NCBI GenBank assembly: GCA_964527565.1
Contig: CAZGOY010000001.1
Coordinates: 1-64,000, forward strand
DNA: 64,000 nt
Reading direction: 5' to 3'
Origin: JAGXQV01 sp964527565
Lineage (GTDB): Bacteria; Pseudomonadota; Gammaproteobacteria; Burkholderiales; Sulfuricellaceae
Shown: positions 14,582 through 24,332 of the stretch, in pieces
Layout: every line of letters begins with the position of its first letter
Numbering within the stretch: position 1 is the stretch's first letter
The notes under the pieces: model-generated
Database searches by the model: none
What the model was told of the DNA's origin: nothing
The model's input: only the letters and a program-made list of their open reading frames with translations
Program-made: the position numbers and the translations under genes

Positions 14582-15309
14582 CCCAACTCGCCCTGGTCAT
14601 CGACCTTAACGTCTGCGTGGGCTGCCATGCCTGCGTCACCAATTGCAAGGAATGGAACACTTCCGGCGAGGCCGGGCCGCTGTCGGATTTCAATCCCTAC
14701 GGCGCCGACCCCACCGGCACTTTCTTCAACCGCGTGCAAACCTTCGAGGTCGGCTGTTTCCCCAATACCGAGACGGTGCATTTCCCCAAGTCCTGCCTGC
14801 ATTGCGAGGAGCCGCCGTGCGTGCCGGTGTGCCCGACCGGCGCCTCGTACAAGCGCAAGGAAGACGGCATCGTGCTGGTGGATTACGACAAGTGCATCGG
14901 CTGCAAGTATTGCTCGTGGGCCTGCCCCTACGGCGCGCGCGAGATCGACGAGAAGCAGAAGGTGATGAAGAAATGCACCCTGTGCGTGGACCGCATCTAC
15001 GACCAGAGCCTGCCGGAAGCGGAGCGCAAGCCCGCCTGCGTGCTGGCCTGCCCGACCTCGGCGCGCCTCTTTGGCGACGTGCACGACCCGGAATCGGAAG
15101 TGTCGGTGACCATCCGCGAGAACGGCGGCTACCCGCTGATGCCGGAATGGGGCACCAAGCCTTCCAACCACTACCTGCCGCGCCGCAAGACCCGGCTGCG
15201 CATCCACGACGACGAACTGCTGCGCGCCGACAACCCGCTCAACAAGGAACGCCTGCTGCCCAAGCCGGACCAGAACGAGCCTTCCCTCGACGACGTGACG
15301 AGCTGGTAA
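14578..15309 (+). CDS. soeB: Four-cluster ferredoxin-like subunit of the sulfite-oxidising enzyme
   Basis: 243 residues from the ATG at 14578, which overlaps the soeA stop as ATGA; AAGGGAG lies seven bases upstream. An ATG two codons earlier (14572) is possible. Cysteine sets for [4Fe-4S] clusters are clear: CVGCHACVTNC, CLHCEEPPCVPVCPTG, CIGCKYCSWACPYG and CTLCVDRI ... ACVLACPT. No signal peptide. It passes electrons from SoeA to the membrane anchor SoeC. Translational coupling suggests equal expression with soeA. Confidence 0.9.
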   Translation: MTQLALVIDLNVCVGCHACVTNCKEWNTSGEAGPLSDFNPYGADPTGTFFNRVQTFEVGCFPNTETVHFPKSCLHCEEPPCVPVCPTGASYKRKEDGIVLVDYDKCIGCKYCSWACPYGAREIDEKQKVMKKCTLCVDRIYDQSLPEAERKPACVLACPTSARLFGDVHDPESEVSVTIRENGGYPLMPEWGTKPSNHYLPRRKTRLRIHDDELLRADNPLNKERLLPKPDQNEPSLDDVTSW

Positions 15310-15321
15310 TCAGGAGAACCC

Positions 15322-16302
15322 ATGCATCCCGCCTTTTCCGTGATTTTTCTGACCACCCTGATCGGCGTCGGCCAGGGGCTGTTCCTGGCGCTCTACACCG
15401 GCCAGGTGTACGCGGTGTTCCATGTCCTCTCGGCGCAGGGCGACAGCCATTTCTACGCCACCGGCAGCGCGATTTCCCTGCTGTTCCTGGTCGGCGGGCT
15501 GGTGGCTTCGTTCTTCCATCTCGGCCACCCGGAGCGCGCCTGGCGTTCCGCCGCCCAATGGCGCACTTCCTGGCTTTCCCGTGAAGTTTTGGTGCTGCCG
15601 GCCTTCATGGGCTGCGTGCTGCTCTACGGCGCGGCGCACGGGTTCGGCTGGGACGCGCCCCTGTTCACGCTGGGCGACGCCTTGCCGGTAAACCTCATCC
15701 TGCTTGCCGGGGCGCTCGGCACGCTGCTGTGCTTCGCGCTGTTCCTCTCCACCGGGATGATCTACGCCTGCCTGCGCTTCCTGCAGGAATGGCACTCGCC
15801 GCTCACTGTGGTGAACTTCATCCTGCTGGGCGGGGCTTCCGGCTTCACCCTGGCGACCGCCTATGCCGCGCTGGCCGCCCCCGCGCTGGTGGAGTTCTAC
15901 GGCAACTGGGCGATCATCATCACCCTGCTGGCCTTCGTCTCGCGCCTGGCCTCGCTGCTGCGCAATGGCCGCCTGAAGCCCAAGTCCACCCTGCAAAGCG
16001 CCATCGGCGTGCGCCACAGCCGGATCGCGCAAAAAGCCCAGGGGGCGATGGGCGGTTCGTTCAATACGCGCGAATTCTTCCATGACCAGACGCGCGCCCT
16101 GCTGCGCTCGGTGAAGTGGCTGTTCGTGATCTTCAGCTTCGTCCTGCCGCTGCCGCTGCTGGCGTTCGGCCTGCCGGAGGCCTCCGGCGGCGTGCTGCTG
16201 TTCGCCTTCGCGGTGCAGTATGCCGGGCTGCTCGCCGAGCGCTGGTTCTTCTTCGCCCAGGCCAATCACCCGCAAAACCTGTACTACCAGGCGATTTCCT
16301 GA
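15322..16302 (+). CDS. soeC: DmsC/NrfD-type membrane anchor of the sulfite-oxidising enzyme
   Basis: 326 residues, strongly hydrophobic with about eight membrane spans; it begins MHPAFSVIFLTTLIGVGQG, as DmsC-family anchors do. AGGAG precedes the ATG, 12 bases after the soeB stop. In SoeABC this subunit is thought to hold the cytoplasmic SoeAB dimer to the membrane and pass electrons to the quinone pool. A long cytoplasmic loop around residues 215-260 (SRIAQKAQGAMGGSFNTREF) is typical of the family. Confidence 0.87.
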   Translation: MHPAFSVIFLTTLIGVGQGLFLALYTGQVYAVFHVLSAQGDSHFYATGSAISLLFLVGGLVASFFHLGHPERAWRSAAQWRTSWLSREVLVLPAFMGCVLLYGAAHGFGWDAPLFTLGDALPVNLILLAGALGTLLCFALFLSTGMIYACLRFLQEWHSPLTVVNFILLGGASGFTLATAYAALAAPALVEFYGNWAIIITLLAFVSRLASLLRNGRLKPKSTLQSAIGVRHSRIAQKAQGAMGGSFNTREFFHDQTRALLRSVKWLFVIFSFVLPLPLLAFGLPEASGGVLLFAFAVQYAGLLAERWFFFAQANHPQNLYYQAIS

Positions 16303-16324
16303 ACATTTAGCCCGTCGGCGTCTT

Positions 16325-16358
16325 GCCGGTTTTCCAGCCGGATGGGGCGGAAACCGGC
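16325..16358. terminator. GC-rich hairpin after soeC
   Basis: GCCGGTTTTCC at 16325 pairs with GGAAACCGGC ending at 16358, with a one-base slip in the T run. It follows the soeC stop by 22 bases and precedes the next promoter region. No T-tract follows, so it may be an attenuating or mRNA-stabilising stem rather than a strong terminator. Confidence 0.4.
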
Positions 16359-16457
16359 GTGGCCGCCTGCTATTGCCTGCGCCGCTTCACCTTCCCCCGG
16401 AAAATTAGGGCATAATCATCCTGAAAAGAATCACGAAATTCCGATGGGACTTCAACA

Positions 16458-17609
16458 ATGCGCAAACTGGTCATAGCCTGCCTGACGCTGCTGTGGGTGA
16501 TGATGCTCCCCGCCTCGGCGGCGGCAATTATCCACCTTCCTCAAAAAACCCTGGCGGTCATCTACGATGCGGGCGAAGCGGATGAAGGCGATTTCATGCG
16601 CATCCTCGCGGGCATTGAGGATACCCCGGACGTGGTGGTCTACCGCGTTGCCCTGAACAGCGGAAAAATCGAACTGGCGGAGGCTGCACCCTCCCGCCCC
16701 ATGCGCCCGCTGCAACTCGCTTTCAACACGCCGGGCAATGCGGGCAATATCGCCGTGATCTACCCAGACATCGGAGAACCCTATCGCAGCGTGTTCACGC
16801 GGATCATCGAGGGCATCGAAGACAAGACGCAGGCACGGGTGGCGAGTTTCCCCATCGGCGCCGGCCAAAGCAGCCAAGATCTGGCCGGGGAACTGCGGCG
16901 CCAGAACATCCAGGTGGTGATCGCCCTGGGGCGCAACGGCCTCAAGGCAGCTTCGGCGCTCGACCGCGACATCGGCATCGTGGCCGGCGGGGTGCTTTCG
17001 GTGTCCGAGGCGGAAACGCGCGGCATGTCGGTGTTCAGCCTGGCGCCGGACCCTTCGCTGCTGTTCGAGCGCCTGAAAAACCTGATGCCCAGCGTGCGCC
17101 GCGTTTTCGTGATCTACGACCCGCGCCAGAATGGCTGGCTGATCCGCCTGGCGCGCGAGGCCGCCAAGACCCACGGACTGGAACTGGTTGCCCAGGAAGC
17201 CGGTGACCTCAAGACGGCGATGCGCCTCTACCAGGAGAACCTAGCTGCCGCCGACCCGAAAAGGGATGCCGTGTGGCTGCCGCAGGACTCGGTGACGGTG
17301 GAAGAATCCGCGGTGCTGCCCCTGGTGTTGCAGAGCGCCTGGAACCGCTCGCTGGTGGTGTTTTCCAGCAGCGTGGCGCACGTCAAGCGGGGCGCGCTGT
17401 TTTCCCTTTACCCCAACAACGTCGAACTTGGGCGCAATCTGGCAGGCTCCGCCCTGAACCGGATGGCCCCGGACGGCCAGAAGGGACCAGCCATCGTGCC
17501 GCTGAAGGAGGTACTGATGGCGGTCAACGTGCGCACCGCCGGACATCTCGGCCTGGGCATCGGCCAGCGCCAGTTGCAGGCTTATGACATGGTGTTTCCG
17601 GAACAATGA
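16458..17609 (+). CDS. Periplasmic ABC-type substrate-binding protein
   Basis: 383 residues with a cleavable signal peptide (LTLLWVMMLPASAAA). The body resembles the ABC substrate-binding family PF04392/YtxM-like: a two-lobe Rossmann-like fold with VIALGRNGLKAA, RRVFVIYDPRQNG and VKRGALFSLYPNN. No ABC permease or ATPase gene is nearby. Instead its stop overlaps the start of a CHASE8 histidine kinase (ATGA), so it probably serves as a periplasmic ligand sensor for that kinase rather than as a transporter subunit. A CATAAT -10-like hexamer lies near 16410. Ligand unknown. Confidence 0.78.
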   Translation: MRKLVIACLTLLWVMMLPASAAAIIHLPQKTLAVIYDAGEADEGDFMRILAGIEDTPDVVVYRVALNSGKIELAEAAPSRPMRPLQLAFNTPGNAGNIAVIYPDIGEPYRSVFTRIIEGIEDKTQARVASFPIGAGQSSQDLAGELRRQNIQVVIALGRNGLKAASALDRDIGIVAGGVLSVSEAETRGMSVFSLAPDPSLLFERLKNLMPSVRRVFVIYDPRQNGWLIRLAREAAKTHGLELVAQEAGDLKTAMRLYQENLAAADPKRDAVWLPQDSVTVEESAVLPLVLQSAWNRSLVVFSSSVAHVKRGALFSLYPNNVELGRNLAGSALNRMAPDGQKGPAIVPLKEVLMAVNVRTAGHLGLGIGQRQLQAYDMVFPEQ

Positions 17610-19516
17610 ACCGGTTCGCCCAAGCGCTCCGCAACACCTCCTTCAGCCGCCAGCTGAGCGTGGTGGTCGCCCTGACCGTCCTGAGTCTGGCATTCGCTTC
17701 CTCCCTGGCCACCTCCTGGCAGGGTAGCCGCCAGGTGCAAAGCGCCCTGCTGGAGCAGGGCGGTCGCATCGCTGAAAACCTGGCGCGCCAGAGCAAGCTG
17801 GCACTGCTTTACGATTCGCCGGAAAACGCCGCCGAAGCGGTGTCCGTCACCCTGGCTTTCCCCGACGTTACCGCCCTGGAAATCCGCCATGCCAGCGGAC
17901 GCCTGCTGCTCGGGCGCGGTGCGGCGAGTGCTGCCGTCGTACCGCGCCAGGAAACCCCCATTCAGGGGCGGCAGCGCGCCTATCTCGAAGCGGAATCGGA
18001 CGATTCCTGGCGTTTCGTGGCGCCGGTGCTGGCCGGCGGCAATGAAAGCGCATCGCCGTTCGAGATGAACGAAACCACGCAGGAAGCGCTCGGCTACGTG
18101 CGCGTGATTCAGAGCAAGGAAACGCTGACGCGCATGCGTACCGAAATCTTCGCGGTCAATTTCGCGGTTTCGTTCTTTTTCGCCATCGTTTTCCTGCTGA
18201 TCGTGCGCCGCCTCACGGCCCGCCTGACCCAGCCGCTGGACCGGCTCTCCGCGGCCATGGCGCGCGCCGGGGTGGATGCCGGCGGCGTGCGCGCGGAACT
18301 GTCCGGTCCGCGGGACATCGTCAACATGGCGCTGTCCTTCAACAAGATGATGACCACGCTGGAAGGCAGCAAACGCGATTTGCAGACCTTGCTCGACAAC
18401 CTGCCGGCGGCGCTGGTGGTGCACGGAGCGGACGCCGCCATCCTGTACACGAACCCGGCGGCGAGAATCTTCTTTTGCCTGGATCATGAGCACGCCGCAA
18501 GCACGCCGTCCACCCCGCCCTGGCATTTCGTCCGTGCCGACGGTTCCGTGATGCTGCCGGAGGAATACCCGGCCAACCGGGTGATTGCCGATGGGCAGCC
18601 CCTGCATGACTACACGGTCGGCATCGTCTGTTCCGACCGGGAAACGCCGCGCTGGACTTCGGTCAGCGCCTTTCCGGAAACTGACGGCCAGGGCAGGCTG
18701 GACCAGATCATCGTCTGCCTGGTGGACATCACCGAACGTCGGCAATACGAGGTGCAACTGCACAACCTCAACGAATCCCTGGAGCAGCGCGTGGAGACGG
18801 AGGTCGCCAAGAACCGCGACAAGGATGCGCTGCTGATCCAGCAATCGCGCCTCGCCACCATGGGCGAAATGATGCACAACGTCGCCCATCAATGGCGCCA
18901 GCCCCTGAACGCGCTGAACCTAGTCCTGCACAATATCAAGGACGCCTACGAATATGGCGACCTCAACCAGCAAATGCTCGACGAACTGGTCAGCGACGGC
19001 AACCGGGTGGCGCAGAAAATGTCCACCACTATCGACGATTTCCGCAATTTCTTCCGCCCCGACCAGCAAAAAATCCGTTTCAGCCTGCTGAAATCGATCC
19101 ACGAGGCGCTCCATCTGGTGGAAGCCAGCTTCCGCAGCAATGAAGTCGAAGTAATCCTGGAAGAAACCATGGACATCCAGGCCATCGGCTTTCCGGGTGA
19201 ATATTCGCAGGTGCTGCTCAACGTGCTGGTCAATGCCAAGGATGTCCTCAAATCCCGACAGCGCGACGGCAAGGTCATCATCAGCATGGAAAAGAAGGAC
19301 GGCACCGGCATCGTGCACATTCGCGACAACGGCGGCGGCATCCCCGAAGACGTGCTGCCGAAGGTATTCGACCCCTATTTCACCACCAAGGACGGCGGTT
19401 CGGGAATCGGGCTGTACATGTCACGCATGATTATGGGCCACATGAATGGAGAAATCAGCGCGCATAACTTGGAAGGGGGCGCGGAATTCATCATTGCCGT
19501 ACCGACGGTGGATTGA
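17606..19516 (+). CDS. Membrane histidine kinase (CHASE8-HAMP-PAS-HisKA-HATPase)
   Basis: 636 residues. TM1 is near residues 15-35, a periplasmic CHASE8-like domain lies between (SALLEQGGRIAENLARQS, ALLYDSPENA), TM2 is near 180-200, HAMP near 200-250, a PAS domain near 257-385, and a coiled coil leads into the kinase. The H-box is NVAHQWRQPLN with His428; the N-box is LLNVLVNAKDVL; G boxes are DNGGGIP and GSGIGLYMSR. It overlaps the upstream binding-protein gene by four bases and is followed by a TonB receptor 41 bases later. There is no receiver domain and no response regulator nearby. Two other kinases in the window (47061-48575 and 51278-53041) share its H-box region closely. Confidence 0.88.
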   Translation: MNRFAQALRNTSFSRQLSVVVALTVLSLAFASSLATSWQGSRQVQSALLEQGGRIAENLARQSKLALLYDSPENAAEAVSVTLAFPDVTALEIRHASGRLLLGRGAASAAVVPRQETPIQGRQRAYLEAESDDSWRFVAPVLAGGNESASPFEMNETTQEALGYVRVIQSKETLTRMRTEIFAVNFAVSFFFAIVFLLIVRRLTARLTQPLDRLSAAMARAGVDAGGVRAELSGPRDIVNMALSFNKMMTTLEGSKRDLQTLLDNLPAALVVHGADAAILYTNPAARIFFCLDHEHAASTPSTPPWHFVRADGSVMLPEEYPANRVIADGQPLHDYTVGIVCSDRETPRWTSVSAFPETDGQGRLDQIIVCLVDITERRQYEVQLHNLNESLEQRVETEVAKNRDKDALLIQQSRLATMGEMMHNVAHQWRQPLNALNLVLHNIKDAYEYGDLNQQMLDELVSDGNRVAQKMSTTIDDFRNFFRPDQQKIRFSLLKSIHEALHLVEASFRSNEVEVILEETMDIQAIGFPGEYSQVLLNVLVNAKDVLKSRQRDGKVIISMEKKDGTGIVHIRDNGGGIPEDVLPKVFDPYFTTKDGGSGIGLYMSRMIMGHMNGEISAHNLEGGAEFIIAVPTVD

Positions 19517-19557
19517 CCCGCCCCCCCCAGAAAGAATCATCCCTCGGAGAAATGAAC

Positions 19558-21666
19558 ATGAAGCCATCACACAAACCCAAGCTATTTGTCATGCTGGCGC
19601 TGGCTGTGCCCTCTTTTCCCATCGGTGCCGCGTCCGGCGCATTCGAAGAGGAAGACATGGCACTGGTTTACGGCGACAAGGCCACCGTCAGCATCGCTAC
19701 CGGCAGCGCGCAGAGCTTGCGCCGCGCCCCCGCCGTGGCATCGGTGGTCACCGCCGAGGACATCGCCGCGATGGGCGCTACCGACCTGGACGAGGTGCTG
19801 GAAACCGTGCCGGGCATCCACGTCTCCCGCACCGCCGTGCGCTACGCGCCAACCTACGTGATACGCGGCATTTACAACGGGGCATACAACCCTCAGGTCT
19901 TGCTGCTGCAAAACGGCATCCCCACCACGACCATGTTCAGCGGCGACAAGGGCGGAGCCTGGACCGGCGTGCCGGTCGAAAACATCGCGCGCATCGAGAT
20001 CATCCGCGGCCCCGGTTCTGCGCTTTACGGCGCGGACGCCTACGCGGGCGTCATCAACGTCATCACCAAAACCGCCGCCGATACGCCGGGCACCGAGCTT
20101 GGGTTGCGCGGCGGCTCTTTCAACACCCGCAGCGCCTGGATGCAGCACGGCGGCAAGGCGGGGCCGGTGGAGGTCGCGGCTTTTCTGCGCGTCGGCACCA
20201 CCGACGGCATCCGGGAAATCCTTCAGGCTGATGCCCAGACGCGCAACGACAGACTGTTCGGCACCAGCGCCAGCCTGGCGCCGGGGCCGGTCAATACCGG
20301 CTTTGACGCCATTGACGCCAGCCTCAATCTGGCCTACGGCAAATGGCGTTTGCGCGCCGCCTACAAGTTGCGCGACGAAATGGAAACCGGCGCCGGCATT
20401 GCCTCGGCGCTCGACCCCAACAGCTATGGCCGTGCGGAAAACGTCAGCAGCGACCTTTCCTGGCACGATCCCCAGTTTGCCCGCAACTGGAGCCTGGGCG
20501 CGACGGCGTCCATGCAGTATTACACTTTTACCTTTCCGACCAACCTGCAACTTCTCCCCCCCGGTCTCAGGTTGCCGTCGGGCGTTTTTCCCGACGGGCT
20601 GATCGGCGGACCGAATTCGTGGGACAAGCAATTCCGCTTTTCCGGCAACGCTACCTATTCCGGTTTTGCCGGCCACAGCCTGCGCCTGGGAGCGGGGCAT
20701 GACGACCTGGACCTTTACCGCACCAAAACCATCAAGAACAATCGACTGAACGCCGTCGGCCTTCCCATTCTCAGCGGCCCCGCCATGGATTATTCCGGCA
20801 TCCAGCCTTTCGTCACGCCGCAACGGCGGCGGGTCAACTACCTTTACGTGCAGGACGAGTGGAATTTCGCCCGCGACTGGACGCTCACCGCCGGAGCGCG
20901 CCACGACAGCTACTCCGATTTTGGCGGCACCACCAACCCGCGCCTGGCGCTGGTGTGGGACGCCAGCCTCGATCTCACCGCCAAACTGCTTTACGGCCAG
21001 GCGTTCCGCGCGCCGTCCTTCAGCGAGCAATACACCATCAACCCGGTCTCCAACGGCAACCCGAACCTGAAGCCGGAAACCATCCAGACGCTGGAGGCCG
21101 CCTTTTCGTGGAAGCTGCGCCGCGACAGCCAGATCAACCTGAGCCTGTTCCGCTACGAAATGCAGGACATCATCCGCCTGGTGAACAATACCGCCCCGGC
21201 ACTCGGCGCCACCTATCAGAATACCGGCAGGCAGCACGGCAGCGGCGTGGAACTGGAAGCGGAATGGGACTTCACCCCTACCTTGCGCGTCACTGGAGCC
21301 TATTCCTTCCAGCGGTCGATCGACGACGCCACCGGCAAGGATGCCGGTTACGCCCCGCGCCACCACTTCTATCTGCGCAGCGACTGGCGTTACCGGAACG
21401 GCTGGTTCGTCAGCGCCCAGACCAACCATGTCGCGGACCGCAAACGCCCCGCCGGTGACGCCAGGGCGCCTATCGCCGACTACACCACGGTAGACTTGAC
21501 CTTGCGCAACGACATCCGAAAAAAGCAATGGGGCTTCGCGGTTTCCGCGAGAAACCTGTTTGATGCCACTGTACTTGAACCCAGCCTCGCCCCCGGCCTG
21601 CAAATCCCCGGCGACCTGCCAATGGCGCCACGTTCCCTGTGGGTGCAGGCTACATACAGGCTGTAA
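19558..21666 (+). CDS. TonB-dependent outer-membrane receptor (paralogue 1)
   Basis: About 702 residues. The start at 19558 is chosen because GGAG lies eight bases upstream; earlier in-frame Mets lack a site. Signal peptide, then a plug domain (QSLRRAPAVASVVTAEDI, VLETVPGIHVSR, RIEIIRGPGSALYGADAY) and a 22-strand barrel ending in an aromatic/basic C-terminal strand (VQATYRL). The plug and much of the barrel match the second receptor at 25234 over long identical stretches. It follows the kinase gene and precedes the TPP enzyme, so it probably imports, or senses, the ligand tied to this locus. The nature of the ligand (siderophore, cobalamin, copper chelate) is not shown by sequence. Confidence 0.9.
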   Translation: MKPSHKPKLFVMLALAVPSFPIGAASGAFEEEDMALVYGDKATVSIATGSAQSLRRAPAVASVVTAEDIAAMGATDLDEVLETVPGIHVSRTAVRYAPTYVIRGIYNGAYNPQVLLLQNGIPTTTMFSGDKGGAWTGVPVENIARIEIIRGPGSALYGADAYAGVINVITKTAADTPGTELGLRGGSFNTRSAWMQHGGKAGPVEVAAFLRVGTTDGIREILQADAQTRNDRLFGTSASLAPGPVNTGFDAIDASLNLAYGKWRLRAAYKLRDEMETGAGIASALDPNSYGRAENVSSDLSWHDPQFARNWSLGATASMQYYTFTFPTNLQLLPPGLRLPSGVFPDGLIGGPNSWDKQFRFSGNATYSGFAGHSLRLGAGHDDLDLYRTKTIKNNRLNAVGLPILSGPAMDYSGIQPFVTPQRRRVNYLYVQDEWNFARDWTLTAGARHDSYSDFGGTTNPRLALVWDASLDLTAKLLYGQAFRAPSFSEQYTINPVSNGNPNLKPETIQTLEAAFSWKLRRDSQINLSLFRYEMQDIIRLVNNTAPALGATYQNTGRQHGSGVELEAEWDFTPTLRVTGAYSFQRSIDDATGKDAGYAPRHHFYLRSDWRYRNGWFVSAQTNHVADRKRPAGDARAPIADYTTVDLTLRNDIRKKQWGFAVSARNLFDATVLEPSLAPGLQIPGDLPMAPRSLWVQATYRL

Positions 21667-21729
21667 TCGGGGAATCGTTCATCGAAAGCTCATAGAAGCT
21701 GGATGGATAGTAATTGGAGAAGCGGTCTG

Positions 21730-23538
21730 ATGAACGGCTCTGAAATATTGAATGACGGAGACGAAACTCCCGGCCGCCAGGCGAGTGAAATGGCTGACCT
21801 GCTGGTTGCCTACCTCGAACAGATCGGCGTCGAATACGTATTCGGGATACCGGGCGGCGCCATCGAACCGCTGTTCAATGCGATGGCGCGCAGCGCCCGG
21901 CGCGGTGGGCTGCGCCCGGTGGTGGCGCGCCATGAAGCGGGCGCGGCCTTTATGGCCGATGGTTACGCCCGCGAAACCGGCAAACTGGGGGTGTGTTGCG
22001 CGACTTCCGGCCCCGGCTCGACCAACCTGCTCACCGGCGTTGCCTGCGCCCACGCCAACAACATTCCGCTGCTGGCGATCAGCGGTCTCCCAGCCTTGCC
22101 TTCGTTTGGCAGGGGCGCGTTCCAGGAGTCGTCCAACACCGGCGTGAACGCCATGGCGATGTTCCAGCACTGCACGCATTACGACGCCATGATATCGCAC
22201 CCCAGCCAACTGGAGCGCAAGTTGAGCAACGCCCTGATGGCTGCGCGCCAGGCTCCGGGCGGCGCCGCTCACCTGGCGATTCCGCTGGACATCCTGCGCC
22301 ATGCGGCATCCTCTGCCAAGCCGGCCTACGATCTGTCCGCCCTGTTCCGGCAAAAACCCATCCTGATCGACGATAACGCCGTCAAGACCCTCGGAACCGA
22401 GTTGCGGCGTGCGCCCCGCAGGGCGTTTCTGATCGGCGTTGCTTGCGGCAATGCCATTGAAGCGATACTGGAGTTAGCCGAACTATCCCAGGCGCCATTC
22501 ATCACCACCCCCGACGCCAAGGGTTTGGTCAATCCACGCCATCCGGCCTATTGCGGGGTTTTCGGATTTGGCGGACACAGCAGCGCCAACGCCCTGCTGG
22601 CTGATTTGCCGGATATCGTGTTGGCTTTCGGCACCGATTTCAATGAGTTGATCAGCGGCGGCTGGTGCAATTCCCTGCTCAATAATCGTTTGGTACACAT
22701 TGACGACAACCCGGAAAACCTGAAGCGTTCACCGATGGCGCGACTCCATGTGCGGGGCGACCTGCGCTTGGTATGCGAGCGCCTGATCGACAGCCTGAAA
22801 GACGATTTGCCATCCGGCATCGAACAAACCGGGGAGAAGTTGCGCGACTTCCATAAAGCCGGGGTAACCCTTGATACGCCGGAAAACCATGCTGCCGACA
22901 GCGCGCCGCTCAAACCGCAACGTCTCATGAAAACCCTTTCGGAGCGTTGCCCGCCGACTACCCGCTTCCTTACCGACATGGGCAATGGCATCGTCTGGGC
23001 GGTGCATTACCTGCGTCCCGCCGACCGGCGCATTCACCCCCATCTCCAAAACCGGGACATGGAACGGCGCTCGGGTACCGCCAATTGGCTGCGCGTGGTG
23101 ATGAACTTTTGCCCAATGGGCTGGAGCCTGGGCACCGCAGTCGGCATCGCACTGGGCAACCCGAATTGCCCGGTGGTGTGCATTGTCGGCGATGGCTCCT
23201 ACCTGATGAGCGGACAGGAAATCACCGTGGCTGCCGCCGAACGGCTCAGCGTGGTGTTTGTAGTCCTCAACGACGGCGCTCTGGGTATGGTCAAACACGG
23301 CCAACGTCTCGCCGGGGCCGAGCCCATTGGTTTCCAGTTGCCTCAGGTCAATTACGCCAAACTGGCGGAAGCCCTGGGCGTTCCCGGCCACGTCGTCGCA
23401 ACGCCGGAGGAACTGGATGCGCTCGATTTCGACGCAATCTTGCGCCGCAAGGGGCCGACACTGCTCGACGTGCGCATCGACGGCGAGGAAGTACCGCCCA
23501 TCGCGGTACGCATGAAAACCCTGGGAACCCTGAAATGA
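21730..23538 (+). CDS. Thiamine-diphosphate-dependent enzyme, acetolactate-synthase-like
   Basis: About 602 residues from the ATG at 21730, with GGAGA nine bases upstream (an ATG at 21703 is possible). The three-domain ThDP fold is clear: the catalytic Glu69 in ARHEAGAAFMADGYAR, the PYR-domain ATSGPGSTNLLTG, and the ThDP/Mg motif GDGSYL (487-492) ending in VVLND. NDGALGMVKHGQ resembles acetolactate synthase, but no regulatory subunit (ilvH) is present and the C-terminal part is unlike IlvB. The stop overlaps the start of a citrate-synthase-like gene (ATGA). The likely chemistry is decarboxylation or carboligation of a 2-oxo acid; the substrate is unknown. Confidence 0.82.
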   Translation: MNGSEILNDGDETPGRQASEMADLLVAYLEQIGVEYVFGIPGGAIEPLFNAMARSARRGGLRPVVARHEAGAAFMADGYARETGKLGVCCATSGPGSTNLLTGVACAHANNIPLLAISGLPALPSFGRGAFQESSNTGVNAMAMFQHCTHYDAMISHPSQLERKLSNALMAARQAPGGAAHLAIPLDILRHAASSAKPAYDLSALFRQKPILIDDNAVKTLGTELRRAPRRAFLIGVACGNAIEAILELAELSQAPFITTPDAKGLVNPRHPAYCGVFGFGGHSSANALLADLPDIVLAFGTDFNELISGGWCNSLLNNRLVHIDDNPENLKRSPMARLHVRGDLRLVCERLIDSLKDDLPSGIEQTGEKLRDFHKAGVTLDTPENHAADSAPLKPQRLMKTLSERCPPTTRFLTDMGNGIVWAVHYLRPADRRIHPHLQNRDMERRSGTANWLRVVMNFCPMGWSLGTAVGIALGNPNCPVVCIVGDGSYLMSGQEITVAAAERLSVVFVVLNDGALGMVKHGQRLAGAEPIGFQLPQVNYAKLAEALGVPGHVVATPEELDALDFDAILRRKGPTLLDVRIDGEEVPPIAVRMKTLGTLK

Positions 23539-24332
23539 GCACTGAAGCAATCCATACCCGCATCTGGCGCGAAGAAGCGGAACCCGACAACCCCTTCGCC
23601 GCCCGCGCCGCCTACTGCCGGGGCTATGACGTATTCGGACAGATGGTGGGCAACGCCCGCTGGGTGGAAATGCTCACCCTGCTGTTCCGCGACGAATTGC
23701 CCGGCGCTTCGTCCCTGGACATGCTGGAAGCCCTGGCGGTTGCGCTCGCCAATCCCGGCCCGCGCGATGCCTCGGTTCATGCCGCCATGTGCGGCGGCGT
23801 GGGGGGATCGACCGCCGCCGCATCGCTGATCGCCGCCCTTGCGGTCGGTGCGGGCAGCTACAGGGGAGCGCGGGATGTTTTCGACGCCATGAGCGCTTGG
23901 TACAACTGCAACGACGATTATGCCGCGTGGGCCGCCTGCCTAGTCCGCCCAGCCCAGGAAACCGTAGATGTCTGGCCACAACGCGAGCATCCTCCGGGAT
24001 TTGACCCCCATGGCGTTTCCACCCCCGCCAGTGTCCGCCAGATGCTGGAAACTCTGGTCCGTATCGGCGCATCGCCCCGCCTCACTTGGCTGGCGGCACA
24101 ACGCCAGGAACTCGAAAAAACCATCGGGCTGCCCCTGGACATCAGCGGCATCGCCGCCGCCGCATTCGCGGACTTGGGATTCACCCCTGCCGAGGGAGAA
24201 ATGCTCTATCTGCTGCTGCGCTTGCCCGGCGCGGCGGCTCATGCCCTTGAGCAGGCTGATTACGGCTACAAGCGCTTTCCCTTCAACCAGGTGGAGTTGG
24301 AGGATGATCCGGCCGACAAGGCGCCGCCATGA
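23535..24332 (+). CDS. Citrate-synthase-like protein 1 of a coupled pair
   Basis: 265 residues, shorter than citrate synthase (~430) and near the size of citryl-CoA lyase. The fold signature is recognisable by eye: the small-domain-like GYDVFGQMVGNARWVEML, a helix-rich core, and LPLDISGIAAAAFADLGFTP, which lines up with the NVDFYSG segment of citrate synthase and keeps an Asp (Asp202). The first catalytic His position appears to be Tyr109 (AGSYRGARDV), and the GFGHR motif is not recognisable. It is coupled on both sides by ATGA overlaps. It is probably one half of a heteromer with the next gene. Alignment is manual, so residue assignments are tentative. Confidence 0.65.
   Translation: MSTEAIHTRIWREEAEPDNPFAARAAYCRGYDVFGQMVGNARWVEMLTLLFRDELPGASSLDMLEALAVALANPGPRDASVHAAMCGGVGGSTAAASLIAALAVGAGSYRGARDVFDAMSAWYNCNDDYAAWAACLVRPAQETVDVWPQREHPPGFDPHGVSTPASVRQMLETLVRIGASPRLTWLAAQRQELEKTIGLPLDISGIAAAAFADLGFTPAEGEMLYLLLRLPGAAAHALEQADYGYKRFPFNQVELEDDPADKAPP

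Noticed and set aside
16325..16358. Strong terminator for soeABC
   Set aside because: The stem is good but there is no T-tract, so it is listed only with low confidence.
19582..21603. 673-codon minus-strand frame opposite the TonB receptor
   Set aside because: Shadow frame; the plus strand has a complete signal peptide, plug and barrel.
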